Shown piece after piece: positions 40,130 to 52,172 of a stretch of DNA of 64,000 nt. The DNA is from Bombyx mori (taxonomy: Eukaryota > Arthropoda > Insecta > Lepidoptera > Bombycidae). A model generated the notes under the pieces. It was given only the letters and a program-made list of their open reading frames with translations. It did no database searches and was not told where the DNA came from. The position numbers and the translations under genes are program-made. The stretch lies in contig NC_085129.1 in NCBI RefSeq assembly GCF_030269925.1, forward strand, positions 14,003,501-14,067,500, read 5' to 3'. Position 1 is the stretch's first letter. Every line of letters starts with the position of its first letter.

Positions 40130-40611
40130 ATGGCGATGTATTTAAATTGGCAAGAAACTCACGTATGACTTCATAAGCTTGTGTGAAATTGGTACTTTGG
40201 AAATCTCATCACTCAACAACAGATATCTTAGTTACATGGACATTTCAAAGACCAGTTTTTTTCGTTTTAGTTAAGATACGTTAGGGTTGCTCTAGTAATT
40301 TGTTGGAAAGAATATTAAAATAGATCGCATTAAGCAAATTTAATTTTAGTTTGTACAGACAGCCCTGCAGTTTCAGACGACCCGGTAACTATCGTAAGTA
40401 CCGCATATGACGCATGCATCCACTGTACAATTTTCCGTAATTACCAGCGTTCACCTCTAATGAAATAATCTCAATCACGTATAGAAATTTCGATGCTACA
40501 AAAAGTGTCGTTATAATCTTGCATTGTTTTGAAAAATTACGTGATATCCTTTCTAAGCATGCAATCACAAACCACTACTAATCTGATTCGAAATTATAAA
40601 ATTATTGTTCA
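40130..40611. other. Unassigned sequence
   Basis: No gene or recognised repeat. Confidence 0.4.
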
Positions 40612-40829
40612 CTAGCGACCCGCCCTCGCTTCGCTTCGTAAACATTAAAACACACATGAAACCAAAACCAAAAAAAAATTAAAAAAAATTACAAAAAGTA
40701 GCCTATGTTCATCAGGGACAATGTCGGCTTCTAATAGAAAAATAATTTTTCAAATCGGTCCAGTAGTTTCGGAGCCTATTCGAAACAAACAAACAAACAA
40801 ATCTTTCCTCCTTATAATATTAGTATAGA
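40612..40829 (-). mobile_element. Short Helitron-like element, 218 bp
   Basis: On the minus strand it reads TCTATACTAATATTATAAGG to GGGTCGCTAG, with flanking A and T. This terminal pair is widespread in moth and butterfly DNA. It has no coding capacity and contains an AACAAACAAACAAAC run. Confidence 0.7.
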
Positions 40830-41425
40830 TTTTACTTTACCAAGGTTGCCAACATATCAAGGTTGATTGTGTGCACTGAGCTTAACCTAAAGCTCGCGTG
40901 ATATCACTTAATAAATACATTTCTCGAGAATATGACTTTTTACAGTCACACCGCATGCATATAATGGGAACTTTGTGTTGCTTTTTTGTTGAATTGTTTT
41001 TTTTTTGTTTCCAACATGAGAACGTTTAAGATTTTCTCTCACACGATATGTTCATTGAATTACTAGGTGTTTATTTTTTATATTTTGCTAATTATCGTGA
41101 TCGTCCAGTCGACTGTGAATTTTAATTATGGCGTATTTTTTTTATTAACAGTTCTTGATACTTGACGTATGTATTGCGACAGTAATATGTGATGTTTTCC
41201 TTTTTTTTTACTTCATTAGATTCACAAAACTGAATAAAATCAACTTAAATTAATATTGTTACGAGCTTGGGGCTTAGAATAAATGAAACGCTTCACCGAA
41301 TTACTAATTAAATTTCAATTTCATTATTACGACACTTATGGTAGACTTCACTTTTCCTTGCTTTTTTGCAGCGATCCGTTCATTGCTATGCTTCGAATAG
41401 AAATACTTCCATGTCATAGATCTAT
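40830..41425. other. Unassigned AT-rich sequence
   Basis: No gene or recognised repeat. Confidence 0.4.
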
Positions 41426-41705
41426 AAATTTTTTTTACTGCCTTTGTAGGTAGACGTGCACACGGCCCACCTGATGGTGAGTGATTACCGCCGCCCATGG
41501 ACTTCATCAATGCCAGGGATAAAGTCAAGCCGCTGCCTGTTGCTTAATACTCTCCACAAGCCTCGTTTGAATAAGGACATGTCATAGCGCTCGGTAAACA
41601 CCATGGAGGGGAGCTCATTCCATAGCGGGATGGTACGTGGCAAAAAAAGACCTCTGGAAACGCACTGTGAATGACCGCAGTGGCTCCAGGTAGTATGGAG
41701 GAATT
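41426..41705 (-). mobile_element. LINE 3' end (PRTIRLWNELP family)
   Basis: Minus-strand copy that reaches back into the ORF2 C-terminus (CATAGCGGGATGGTACGTGG) but with broken frame. Confidence 0.8.
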
Positions 41706-42042
41706 ATTTCGATCGGGTCAACAACTTTCTAGAAAATTCTCGAAAGAACTAGATCATTTGAGAATAGCTTAGACTCGTCTTGTCTATGCCTAAAACATTG
41801 TCGAGGCCATTGGAACATTTACGATACAATACGAGCATGTTCTAAAACATTCGAAAGACTAGTTGTTTCGATATTCGATTCTGCTATCTGACAACAGATA
41901 GCGTTACTCATACCGGCATAACAATATTCTTCTTAAATAAAAAAGATAAAAACATGAAATCGACACATTACGTCGTTAGAGATAAACAAACGCAGTTATG
42001 TTCGGGGAGGGTGAACGTCTGGTGTGGGTAATATACACAGTT
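41706..42042. other. Unassigned sequence
   Basis: No gene. Several CGAAAGACTAGTT-like short repeats occur near 41720-41880. Confidence 0.35.
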
Positions 42043-42374
42043 TGTTTTTTTTTTTTTTTAATTGCTTAGATGGGTGGACGAGCTCACAGCCCACCTGGTG
42101 TTAAGTGGTTACTGGAGCCCAAAACGCATTACTGCTTCACGGCAGAAATAGGCAGGGTGGTGGTGCCCACCCACGCGAACTCACAAGAGGTCCTACCACC
42201 AGTAATTACGCAAATTATAATTTTGCGGGTTTCATTTTTATTAATCAATCGTGAACATTTGTTGAGAACGTATTTCATTAGAAAAATTGGTACCCGCCTG
42301 CGGGATTCGAACAACGGTGCATCGCTTCAACACGAATGCACCGGACGTCTTATCCGTTAGGCCACGATGACTAC
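42043..42374 (-). mobile_element. Bm1 SINE with head and two internal deletions
   Basis: T-run at 42043-42059 and tRNA-like head at the right end, with B box complement GGGATTCGAACAAC at 42302-42315. About 150 bases of body are missing between GGAGCCC and AAAACGC, and about 30 near 42242. Confidence 0.9.
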
Positions 42375-42518
42375 AAAACTTGTTTCAGCGTTTAGAGTTT
42401 TAACTTCTAGATGTTCTTCTTTGTTGCAACGGTTCGACGAGGAAATTGTTTTAGAATGGACGCAGCAGCCCATCAGCATTACGTAAATCTTTATATATAT
42501 TTCTTCTGTGCCAGCTTT

Positions 42519-42702
42519 TTTTTTTCCCTACCTAAGCTGAGAGAGAGCCTTGAGACGCTATATCAGCGTAACCTTAACCAGTAGGTGAGTTTACGGGGCT
42601 CAAACCTGGTGACTTTGCTAACACGAACCCTAGCAAGAACCGTGCTTCGCAGAATATACCACCGGATCGGAAACGCGAGCCACTGAGAATATCCGGCGAG
42701 CT
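42519..42702 (-). mobile_element. BMC1-like LINE 3' end
   Basis: Minus-strand 3' UTR with T-run at 42519-42528. It abuts, or was inserted beside, the Helitron end at 42703. Confidence 0.8.
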
Positions 42703-42903
42703 TCTGTGCCTGTGTTTATCACTGAACTCCTCCTAAGCGGCTGGACCGATTTGAATGATTTTTTTTGTATGCGTTTGGGTGGCACCTTGGATGGTTTAGA
42801 TTCACAAATCAGCCCGGAAGAGGGCACTATAATTGGTATCTAGGTTATTTATCTTTCCTAGAAAGAATTTATATAGCAAAACAACGTTTGCCTGGTCAGC
42901 TAG
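42703..42903 (+). mobile_element. Helitron-like element, right end
   Basis: CAACGTTTGCCTGGTCAGCTAG ends at 42903 followed by T, matching the end of 30501-32173. CGGCTGGACCGATTTGAATG matches its 5' part, so the interior is mostly deleted. Confidence 0.65.
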
Positions 42904-43025
42904 TTTAAGTATAAAATAATTTATTCTAACTCGGGTGTTATGTATCGTACTCATTGAATTTCAAATTTATCAGCAGTTCTTAAAGCCAGCCCTCAAAATA
43001 ACCGGGCATAATAAACTCCTTTAAC

Positions 43026-43118
43026 CTTTTTTAACAAGCTTTTATTAGCTTGGTATGTGTTTTTGTTTGTTTGCAGCGGAATCTTTGAACGTCGTTTTCC
43101 GAAGATTTCCGATTAACT
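43026..43118 (+). repeat. Decayed copy of the dispersed repeat at 13598
   Basis: Shared blocks are AGCTTTTATTAGCTT, GGAATCTTTGAACGT and GATTAACT. Confidence 0.5.
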
Positions 43119-43530
43119 TAGAAAAGTAAAAGCACTAAAACTTTAGTACTTATTTAAAAAAAATTGGTTCTCTGTAAAGTCGGTTTACGGACGATAGCTT
43201 TACGTGATAATGTCATAAAGAATCATTGATGAATAAGCTCGCGTGGCGGCATTCCAGTAGTAGAACTATTCGAACTGCTAGCTCTGACGTCACGCGAGAA
43301 GAGAGATTAATGCGTCATAAGCTAACGCTTGGACCGATCGTGCCTCTCTATCGCTTGTTCCGCGCTCACGCTTGTACGCTCATTCTCAGGCGGAACGTGA
43401 CACTTTTTCGTGCGTCCAGCCGGTGTTCATTGATTTATAAGACTTTATCACGCCAAAAAAACAGTAACGAAAGCTGATGGTACTTTACTTAGAAGACTTT
43501 ATTTGAAAATAACGTTGCGCTAAAAGGTGG
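43119..43530. other. Single-copy sequence
   Basis: An 83-codon open frame (43226-43477) has no recognisable domain. No gene called. Confidence 0.35.
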
Positions 43531-43772
43531 TTTTTTTTATTGCTTAGATGGTTGGACGAGCTCACAGCCCACCTGCTGTTAAGTGGTTACTGGAGCCCAT
43601 AGACATCTACGGCGTAAATGCGCCACCCACCTTGAGATATCAGTTCTAAGGTGTCAGTGTAATTACAACGGCTGCCCCGCCCTTCAAACCGAAACGCATT
43701 ACTGTTTCACGGCAGAAATAGGCAGGGTGGTGGTACCTACCCGCGCGGACTCACAAGAGGTCGTACCACCAT
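43531..43772 (-). mobile_element. Bm1 SINE, headless
   Basis: Minus-strand body from the GGTGGTACGACC boundary to the T-run at 43531-43538. Confidence 0.92.
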
Positions 43773-44783
43773 AAGGACTAGTAGACGAAAAACAAATTAC
43801 TACCGTATTACGTTCGTCTGTCAGACAAATATGTTTAGTACAGATGGTAATTGACTAAAGGCCGGATACGAGGCCCGGTTCCGGCTGAACCCCCGAATGA
43901 AGAGCCATAAAAAAAACTGTCGCCTTTAATTTACGGATCCGGTTAATTGGTAGGACAAGAGCCCGAGCCGAACATAATACTAGGGCGGGCGTTCAAATAA
44001 TGAGCTCCAGTTTCGAGCATGATTCCATAAAAGCAGGTTTTATGACTGGTTTTACGAGTTTATTTGAAGTGGCATCAACGCCGAGGGACGCGCCGCGCTT
44101 AAGTGATTAAAATCGCGACGACTGCGCCGAGACAAAGCAGGCGAAATGTACAGATGAATTTAAATGGAAGCACGAAACAAAAGGAACGGGGCGGGATGCA
44201 CTGGCGTGTCATCTTGTAACTAGAGGGCTAGCGTTCTCACAGTGCAAATGGGACGTAGAAATGACGCGGCACTGATAAAACCTTCGAAGTTTTAAATAGA
44301 GCAAAAATTTTAATTATAACACAGCGTTGTAGAACATGAAGTATGTTACGCAAACTCCAAGTTTTCTCTTCTGTTGAAGAATTTGCTTTATGACGTTAAT
44401 TGTTTGTTATCACAAACGGATCGGCCGTTCGATGGGTGTCGCGGTTAACCCTCGTTTTCTAAAGCGGTTAGCACTATAGCCTAATAATTAAGATGATGTA
44501 CTATCGTGTGATAATGTGCGTATGTGTTCACGAAATGCAAGGACTAGGGAACAAAATCGTGCACCAATTCCACAAAATTAATTTTTATTTATTTAATAAC
44601 TTGTGGTATGTTCAATTAGTTCATTTCAGGGAAGAATGACTCTACTCGAGTTTTTGCGAATTTGGTCTTTGTTATCTGGGTCTGGGCCGGGTGCTTATCC
44701 AAATCCAACTTTAAGCAGAAGCGGTTAAGTTTTAAATCAAATGCGCGTACGATTCCGAAAGTCTTCTATGGAATTACGTCATT
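43773..44783. other. Single-copy sequence, partly GC-rich
   Basis: 43860-44200 is GC-rich and free of repeats seen elsewhere, so it is a candidate conserved non-coding block. No gene recognised. Confidence 0.4.
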
Positions 44784-44842
44784 ACGGATCCTCCCGATTC
44801 ATTAACGATGCTTTTAGGTACCACAAGCACCGGTCACCGCCC
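44784..44842 (+). mobile_element. BMC1-like ORF2 scrap before the composite
   Basis: ACGGATCCTCCCGATTCATT and GCTTTTAGGTACCACAAGC match the same ORF2 segment that recurs at 45090-45150, so the composite head is sandwiched between two BMC1-like pieces. Confidence 0.7.
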
Positions 44843-44846
44843 TCCA

Positions 44847-45393
44847 CCACACCGAATATCGGACCGACTGCACCTCGCTTCGTTCACAGCAGGCATCCTA
44901 CTGTTAATTCATAGAATTATTTTATCACTGTTCGTCTTGGGATGTTTCGGAAACTAATACAAAACTATTTATTACTAGTTGTAGCGTTTAGAAAGAGAGA
45001 GAAAGTAGTAGGTGGCTAGAACCGGCCTATTTCGTCATGCATTCCGCTTCGACAATCTGTTGACAACAGTCATTATCATAATTAAGCACGTCATTTCGGA
45101 TCCTCCCGATCCACTAACGATGCTTTTGGTACCTCAAGCACCGGTCATCGTTCTCGTCGAACCCGTCGCTTGCGACGAAAGGCTCAACGAGTGAATTAAC
45201 CCATAGACACAGCCCACTGAGTTTCTCGTCGGATCTTCTCAGTGGGTCGCGTTTCCGATCCGGTGGTAGATTCTGCGAAGCACTGCTCTTGCTAGGGCCA
45301 GTGTTAGCATCACTTCCGGTTTGAGCCCCGTGAGCTCACCTACATGTTAGGGCGAAGCTGAAATAGCCTCTCAAGGCTATCAGCATTGGTAGA
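44847..45393 (+). mobile_element. Composite retroposon, copy 2
   Basis: Colinear with 22758-23277: unknown head (44847-45088) then BMC1-like ORF2 end and 3' UTR to an A-rich tail at 45385-45393. This copy keeps more of ORF2 and 3' UTR (the basic RRLRRKAQRVN-like coding region). The stem 2 partner reads TCGGATC and still pairs through a wobble. Confidence 0.78.
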
Positions 45394-45753
45394 AAAAAAA
45401 CTACGGAATTTGTAATGCTCGTGATAGGCAGATTCCTATTATTATTATTATTCAGAATTTAGTATGAGATAATGTCGACACGTAAACTGATCGCTACGCA
45501 ATATATCTGTCTACTCTGGTACCTACTGTTCGTTCTTCGTCTCCTGGCACACAGAACATAAGCACGCGGCGACACCCCGACCTTTTCAATGCCTCGCTCG
45601 TGAAATGCCAACGCCGAATGCACTTAGCCATATTCGTATTACTAGCAACATCAAAGACACCTTAAACGTGGTCTTAAATAATAGAGAATGTTAGGTACTA
45701 TTTTTATGTACGAAATTACAATTAGTTCATTTTTAATGGCATATATGGATGAA
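45394..45753. other. Unassigned sequence
   Basis: An ATT run lies at 45437-45452. No gene. Confidence 0.4.
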
Positions 45754-45998
45754 TTTTTTTTATTGTTTAGTTGGGTGGACGAGCTCACAGCTCACCTGGT
45801 GTTAAGTGGTTACTGGAGCCCATAGACATCTACGACGTAAATGCGCCACCCACCTCGATATATAAGTTCTAAGGTCTCAAGTATAGTTACAACGGCTGCC
45901 CCACCCTTCAAACCGAAACGCATTACTGTTTCACGACAGAAATAAGCAGGACGGTGGTACCTACCCGTGCTGACTCACAAGAGGTCCTACCACCAGTG
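45754..45998 (-). mobile_element. Bm1 SINE, headless
   Basis: Minus-strand body from the CACTGGTGGTAGG boundary to the T-run at 45754-45761. Confidence 0.92.
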
Positions 45999-46007
45999 AA
46001 TGATGTA

Positions 46008-46145
46008 ACAGGCCACCTGGGGCTGAGTGTTTACTGGAGTCCATGGACATCACAACGTGAATGTCGTAATTAATCTTGAGACATGAGATCTAAGTTTCAA
46101 TTCGATTGTATGATAGTTTCTGAAACGCATAGCAGGAATGAAGTG
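46008..46145 (-). mobile_element. Old Bm1 relic
   Basis: Diverged minus-strand copy (GGCCACCTGGGGCTGAGTG) directly beside a younger Bm1. Confidence 0.6.
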
Positions 46146-46696
46146 ACATTATCATATAAGACGCCTTATGCTATAGTCCAAAACAGCTTCTCCTTTTTTT
46201 CAAATACCAATAAAATTCGTTATCATTATTCGACCTTTTCGACTTCAGTAAACAAACAAAAAAAAATTAGCAGACCGTAACATAATCTCCGAGAAAAATA
46301 TTGTAGCAAGAAAATCCTTTTCACAGTAATTTCGCATCCAAATCTTGTTATTTTCATTCCTAGAACGATATACAATAATCAAATGACCTTCGTAACAATA
46401 TATCTAGTTATTAGAATGTTGAGAGAAAAAATATTTTATTTCATAACCCTAATGATATGATGGTAATTTTTTTTTTCTTTTTTTTTTGTTTTTGTTGCCA
46501 GAGGATAAAACTGACTGATGAAACAGAAAACAAAAGCATAAAGCTTTATCTTATGTTTATTTTGTAATACTTATCTAAATGTTAATAAAAGGAGTAGTTA
46601 TATAATATTTTTTTAACGTATACGGTACGTACGCGTGAGGGTTTTGTGTCGCATGCTCCTAGAGGAGAGTTCCGAGAACAGCGTCCATCCAAGTCT
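46146..46696. other. Unassigned AT-rich sequence
   Basis: No gene. Long T-runs occur near 46467-46490. Confidence 0.4.
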
Positions 46697-46815
46697 TTTT
46701 TTTATGATTGAAAGATTACTAGTGGCCCGGAGGCCTTTTTAGTTTCACCAGGGCAGGTGAGCGAGCAAGGGCTCAGCCAGGAGGGGTGGAATTTGCTGGC
46801 AACTACCCGAATGCC
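46697..46815 (-). mobile_element. Jockey-type LINE, last 110 bases
   Basis: Matches the complement of the 3' end of the element at 1-3299, including the GGCC hairpin with loop TCCG. Confidence 0.78.
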
Positions 46816-47658
46816 GTTAGCAAATTCATACAAGTCATTTTCTGGATATCACCACGTACCATGCCGTTCTGGAATGAACTCACGATGTTTCCCGATTACA
46901 CGTCTATTTATGGCAAATTTCCCCTAACCCCCATTTTTCGCCGACATTTTAAATTTTGCTACATTCGAAGTTCGAATTGCGAAATTTGTATTGAGTTGTA
47001 ACAGCGCCTCTAGCGGCAAACTAAGAGAAGCTGTTCTAACTCCATACAAATTTGAGTTAGGTTTTACGCGATCGAGAAATTAAAAAAAAACTCGCACACT
47101 GTAACTGAATTGTGATGCAACGTATTGTGATACACCATGAAACTTTTCCTGTCGCGAAAAAATCAAGGAATTTCTTTTTTGAAGGGTCGCTGTCCATTTG
47201 AGATTTCGATATCAAGATAAAACATTGTCGACGCGAGTGTGGTTTGAAGGCGTTTATTTTGGCTCGAACTCTTCGACATCTGCAATTGTAAATGTGATAT
47301 ACGGTACCGTCGGTCTGCAGGCTCATATAACGTAAATATTATCCGATTTTCACTGACAATAAACAAGCATTGACAGCAACGTTCGCCGCTCCTGAATAGG
47401 GTTGTCAGCTCGACTCGTATGTAAATTCAAAATGAATAGGGACGTGCATTTTCATTATTGAATCGTCGAACAAAGGTTCCGAACGCTTCGATTGTGAACA
47501 TTTTCGGTATTTTAATGAGATATTTACGCGTTACTAGTAATTTAAATCATGTCAGAGCATTTATTAATTCCTGTAATGGCTATGAGCGATATAAGCTGCT
47601 TTGTGATAGAGAATGTAATGAATGCATCAATATTGATGAAATATCGAAGTTAAATTTT
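46816..47658. other. Unassigned sequence
   Basis: The open frame at 46786-47001 contains SPRTMPFWNEL, which may be a decayed LINE C-terminus. No gene is called for the rest. Confidence 0.35.
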
Positions 47659-48015
47659 TATACCAATTTTTCTAATGAAATAAGTACTCAACAAATGTTC
47701 ACGATTGACTTCCACGGTGAAGGAATAACATTGTGTAATAAAAATCAAACCCGCAAAATTATAATTTGCGTAATTACTGGTGGTAGGACCTCTTGTGAGT
47801 CCGCGCGGGTGGGTACCACCAACCTGCCTATTTCTGCCGTGAAGCAGTAATGTGTTTCGGTTTGAAGGGTGGGGCAGCCGTTGTAACTATACTTGAGACC
47901 TTAGAACTTATATCTCAAGGTGGGTGGTGCATTTACGTTGTGGATGTCTATGGGCTCCAGTAACCACTTAACACCAAGTGGGCTGTGAGCTACCCATCTA
48001 AGTAATAAAAAAATT
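47659..48015 (+). mobile_element. Bm1 SINE, lacking only the tRNA-like boxes
   Basis: Starts at ACCAATTTTTCTAATG just after where the B box would be, then keeps the 5' linker and whole body to the A-rich end. Confidence 0.92.
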
Positions 48016-49451
48016 ATCATCGCGAATAATAAACGACACGTACCATTCATATTTTCAAATTAATGTCGCTTAAAACTCCCAGAATAGTCCTATAAACATA
48101 ACGAACACGCTTTGAAGAGTCGACATGTGACAATGGCGAACCCTTTAGGTCTGGAACGCCCTCCCTCACAAGTCGCAGCCCGGCTAATGATTTGCATAGC
48201 TCTCAGTCAATAATCCTAGACGCGACCCGTGTGGGACTCGAAACAGGAATGAATAAATTCTTGATAGCTGAAGTGAATCTTGTGTTTTGTATTACTTGAA
48301 CACACCGAGGAGTTTTCAGATTGGCATTGATAGTGTCTTGTTGCTTGGGCGGTCTACCTACAAAGATAAGTTAGATATATACATAAATAATTAAGAAAAG
48401 CTGTTAAAAATTAAATACTAGACGATACAAGGATAATTGAATCCTTAACGACCTCTGAGTTCTTTTTAACACAACGGGTAGCACTACGGCATTTAATTTT
48501 TTTTGAAAAAAAAAAAAGTAATTTTGTTTATTAATGTGTACTAAAATCAAGACGACGAATGAATTCATTATATTGCGCAGCACTGGATTTATTTACCCAA
48601 TAAATCAGTGATATGTAATCGCAGTACGCAATGTCGTAAGTCACTCATTTCTCTAATTATACAAAATATGAATCTTACGAATTAATAAAAACAATTTCGG
48701 CTTCTATAAATTCGCATCAACCTCCACATTTTAATCGAAATCATTAAATTTCATCGTCGTAGGCAACCCTGCCGCAATAGGGCTGTGCGCGTCGCAAGAT
48801 CCAATTAGTCTTGCTCGCTAACACACAACGCTGCTAATGATTTGCTTAGTTCCACGATAGTTTTGAGACAACGTGCAGAATCTATAACGTGCACTTGATA
48901 ACTTCGCCATTATTTTCAGTCACTGCATATTACAGCATATATTTACTGGTGGCTGGCATATTGTGGGTCTCAGCTTTTACAGTGCATATTACTGAAATAT
49001 TTTCACGAAAAAGTCGAGAGATGAAGATTTTTATTAAAACACCATTCAGGTTAGTCTAAAAATGAAAATGGCAGTTAAAATATTACGTGATTGGCAGCCT
49101 CACTACTGCTTAGAACGATCTACGCCAGGTTTCATTGAAAAGCTCAAGAACCAGAACGGAAGTAAAGAAACGTATAGTTAACACGCTTGCCGCGCTTCCA
49201 GAGGTCACAGCTTAGGAGCTCAGCAGCAAGCTTTCGTTGTACATTGACGTTTTATTCTTCAAACACAAAACTATAGATTTGCCAACGCTATTCCAACCTT
49301 GAGCACGTGTTGAGGAATTTTCAATGTGCGTAATGAATGTGGGAGTGGAGTTTGATTGAGCGTTTTGTTGGTTTACTTTAGGATATTTGTTTCGTGTTGA
49401 ACTAGACTTGACACTTCATCTTGGTTTTGAAGTTCGGGAAGTAATTTTATT
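48016..49451. other. Mostly single-copy sequence
   Basis: A short old Bm1 scrap lies at 48943-48975 (TTACTGGTGGCTGG). No gene recognised. Confidence 0.4.
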
Positions 49452-49678
49452 ACTGGTGGTAGAGTAAGGTAACAAGGATAGATATCGTCACTCTGGCTAA
49501 TTTGGCTGCAAGGCAGTGGTGCGTTCCAGTTTGAAGGGTGGGCCATCCGTTGTACTATACAGTTGAAATTTGGACCTCATGTCATTGCATTCGCCTTGTG
49601 AGACCTGTGGCCTCCGGTGACCACTTTAGACCAGGCGGGCAACGATCTCGTTCGCCAGTCTGTTCAATAAAAAATAAT
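49452..49678 (+). mobile_element. Old Bm1 SINE, headless
   Basis: Diverged plus-strand body from TTACTGGTGGTAGAG to AATAAAAAATAA. Confidence 0.75.
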
Positions 49679-51005
49679 TTAAATCTGTAAAATAATTGTA
49701 ATTTTAGTAGCAGATTTATATTGCAAAAATTTAGAAATTTAACGAATTGAAGTTTCCTTTTTTCAAATGAGATTTTTGTAGAAGTTTTTCTCGAAACGCA
49801 ATCACTTGACAGTGCCTTTGGCATGGTCAGCATTCATTAAGAACAAAAATCACTTATCGTCAGGCAGTACGTGTCATACGCATCCGCAGTAATTTAAAAC
49901 CTTAAATAACATAACTAAGTACAGTTTGTTACATTGCAACTTCAATGATATTCAAGGTTAATTAGAAGCTACGACGCGTCCTTAAATATCCGCTTTAGAT
50001 CTTGTCCGACCAAGCATGAACTCGCAAATCGGAGGCCACCGAAGCTTGCTCAACACAACACGTGTATACCTGGATGTGCCACGGTTTTATCTCGACATCA
50101 GACATCACCACTTTTTCAAATCAGTAAATTTTCTATTTTATTTACTATAAAATGCTTTAATCTTGCACGCATTAGTATAAATCTATTTAGGTTTAAATTT
50201 CGAAGGACTGCGCTAAGGTTTTGTCCCTAAAGTACTTTATGCCCCTACGGCCTCTAAGTCGGTCCCCTAACTGTCCCTAAACGTCCAACAACGTTAGTGT
50301 TGAAAGTCAACGACTAACTATAGGTTATCTGCCTCTTAGCCTTTTTTTGGGTAGAGGGCCAAACCTCCTACGAAGTAACTGCGCATAGGCAGCACGCGCG
50401 GTATGTGCGACTTGACGATCTGCAGATGTTGGGTGTAAACCGCGGGCCCAAGGAGTCCATCTCTTAGCCTAATCCGACCTCCGCCTCGACAAGAATCCGA
50501 TGCCCACGTAGAGCTACGATTATTATAAAAATTACGGTGCGGTATTTTAAGGGGTATCTTCCAAATACCGACTATAGAAAATGCCACAAACATAAATCAG
50601 GATTCAGATCCTTCGACGTGAATGAGAGATTTTTTTTAAAAATACGTTCTTATTTGTTATTCTAGTTGGAGTCGTATTTAGATACCAACATCTCACAGCT
50701 CTCCTGGTATTTGTGAAGCGAGACCTCAATCACTGCTATGACGATGAGTCTGGAATACAAATAAAAACAAGTATGACGCGCAACTTAAGCCATTATTACA
50801 GAAATAAGCAGACAACGAGAAAACTACATTGGCTAAGATCGGGCCCTTCAATGCGTAAAGCCTTCAATGAAGCGATTGCTTAACAAACTTTAAGGGTGAG
50901 CCTGCATAATAAATCACAACCCTAAGCCCATATGTTACAATCACGCTTCGATGAGAATACAATTGAAGTGTCGTAGTGTATCTAGGACTCGGACCATACC
51001 AACAC
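49679..51005. other. Single-copy sequence
   Basis: The 85-codon minus-strand frame at 50336-50593 (ending region HIPRVLPMRSYFVGG) lies in GC-richer sequence and is unassigned. CCCTAA-type short repeats occur near 50222-50285. No gene called. Confidence 0.35.
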
Positions 51006-52172
51006 TACGAGGGCGGCACTGAAAATTTCGGGAATTAACGAAGTGACACAACATTACTATTTAAAAATGTATTTATTGCTTTTCGAAGTATTCTCCGCGA
51101 AATTTGACACATTTTTCCATACGATGGAACCAATCATTGAAGCAACCATTCCATTCGGAAGTTGGGGTCTCCAAAATGGCCGTTTTGTAGGCGTCCACAG
51201 CTTCTTCAGGTGATGAAAATCTCTGTCCACGCAATTTATTCTTTATTTTAGGGAAAGTATACGGCGGTTGCAGTTCTCTTTACGGAGTTCAGAAACGACC
51301 TGTGGCAAACAAATGCTAGCATACCATTCTGCATTAACCGTTCTTTGTCCCTCAAGAGGAATAGTCGTAACATGGCCGGTTTTGGAGACAAACGTGGCCA
51401 CCATTTTTTTTGCAACACTCCGTAAACGAACAATTTTTGTTGGCTTTAACTCCTTTTCGAACACCCAAACTCGTGACTGGTTTTTTGTTTCGGGTTCGTA
51501 CGCGTATATCCAGGATTCGTCACCTGATACAATGTTGTATACAGCATTTGAGGATCCTGCGTGGAATCTTTCGAGAGTTCTGAAGCACCAAGTAACGCGA
51601 GCCGCTTTTTGCTCTTCACAGAGCGAATGCGGTATCTATCGGGAAAACAACTTTTTTACACCTAATTGTTCATGCAAGATTATTTGTATTTGACTCATGC
51701 CAATGTCTAAAGTTGCCTGAATTTCGCGGTATGTCACATGTCGATCTTCCTCAATCAGCTTACGCACAGCATCAACGTTTTCTTGGGTGACTGCAGTTTT
51801 TGGACGACCTTGACGGGGATCATCACTGAGCTTGACACGTCCACGTTGAAACTCAGCAAACCAGCGATAAATTGTGGTTTTGGATGGGACTTCATCACCA
51901 AATGCAGAAATCACCCGGTCAACACACTGTTTTTGTGTTAAACCACTTCGAAAGTCATAATAAATCATCGCTCTTGAATTTTCTCGAGTCAATTCCATTT
52001 TCTCAACGACTAAACAAGTTTGACAAAACCTCGTGACAAGACCGAGAATCTTTTTTTAAATAAATAAATGGTATTCGATTTTTAAAACCAAGGAGTTTTC
52101 AATTAAAAAGATTTTAATATGACAGGAACAGTGGAAATATTCCATTCCCGATACTTTTAGTGCAGCCTAGTA
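51006..52172 (-). mobile_element. Mariner DNA transposon, defective
   Basis: Flanked by TA (51006-51007 and 52171-52172). Imperfect terminal inverted repeats of about 28 bp lie at 51008-51035 and 52143-52170 and share GCACT and TCGGGAAT. At about 1163 bp it is shorter than the usual 1.25-1.3 kb, owing to an internal deletion. Confidence 0.93.
51073..51998 (-). pseudogene. Mariner transposase pseudogene
   Basis: Mariner transposase cuts and pastes the element at TA sites with a DD34D active site. The start ATG is at 51996-51998. Residues 1-120 form the helix-turn-helix DNA-binding part (RAMIYYDFRSGLTQKQCVD, SKTTIYRWFAEF). A TAG at 51636-51638 replaces the Trp codon of the usual SRWIPH motif. 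The same frame then continues through the first catalytic Asp in GDESWIYAYE and on to KTGHVTTIPLEGQRTVNAEW. Near 51253 a deletion of roughly 40 codons with a frameshift removes the HHDN and DLAPCDF region, so the second and third catalytic Asp are gone. The C-terminus (KNKLRGQRFSS onward) resumes in another frame and ends at 51073. It cannot be active. Confidence 0.93.
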
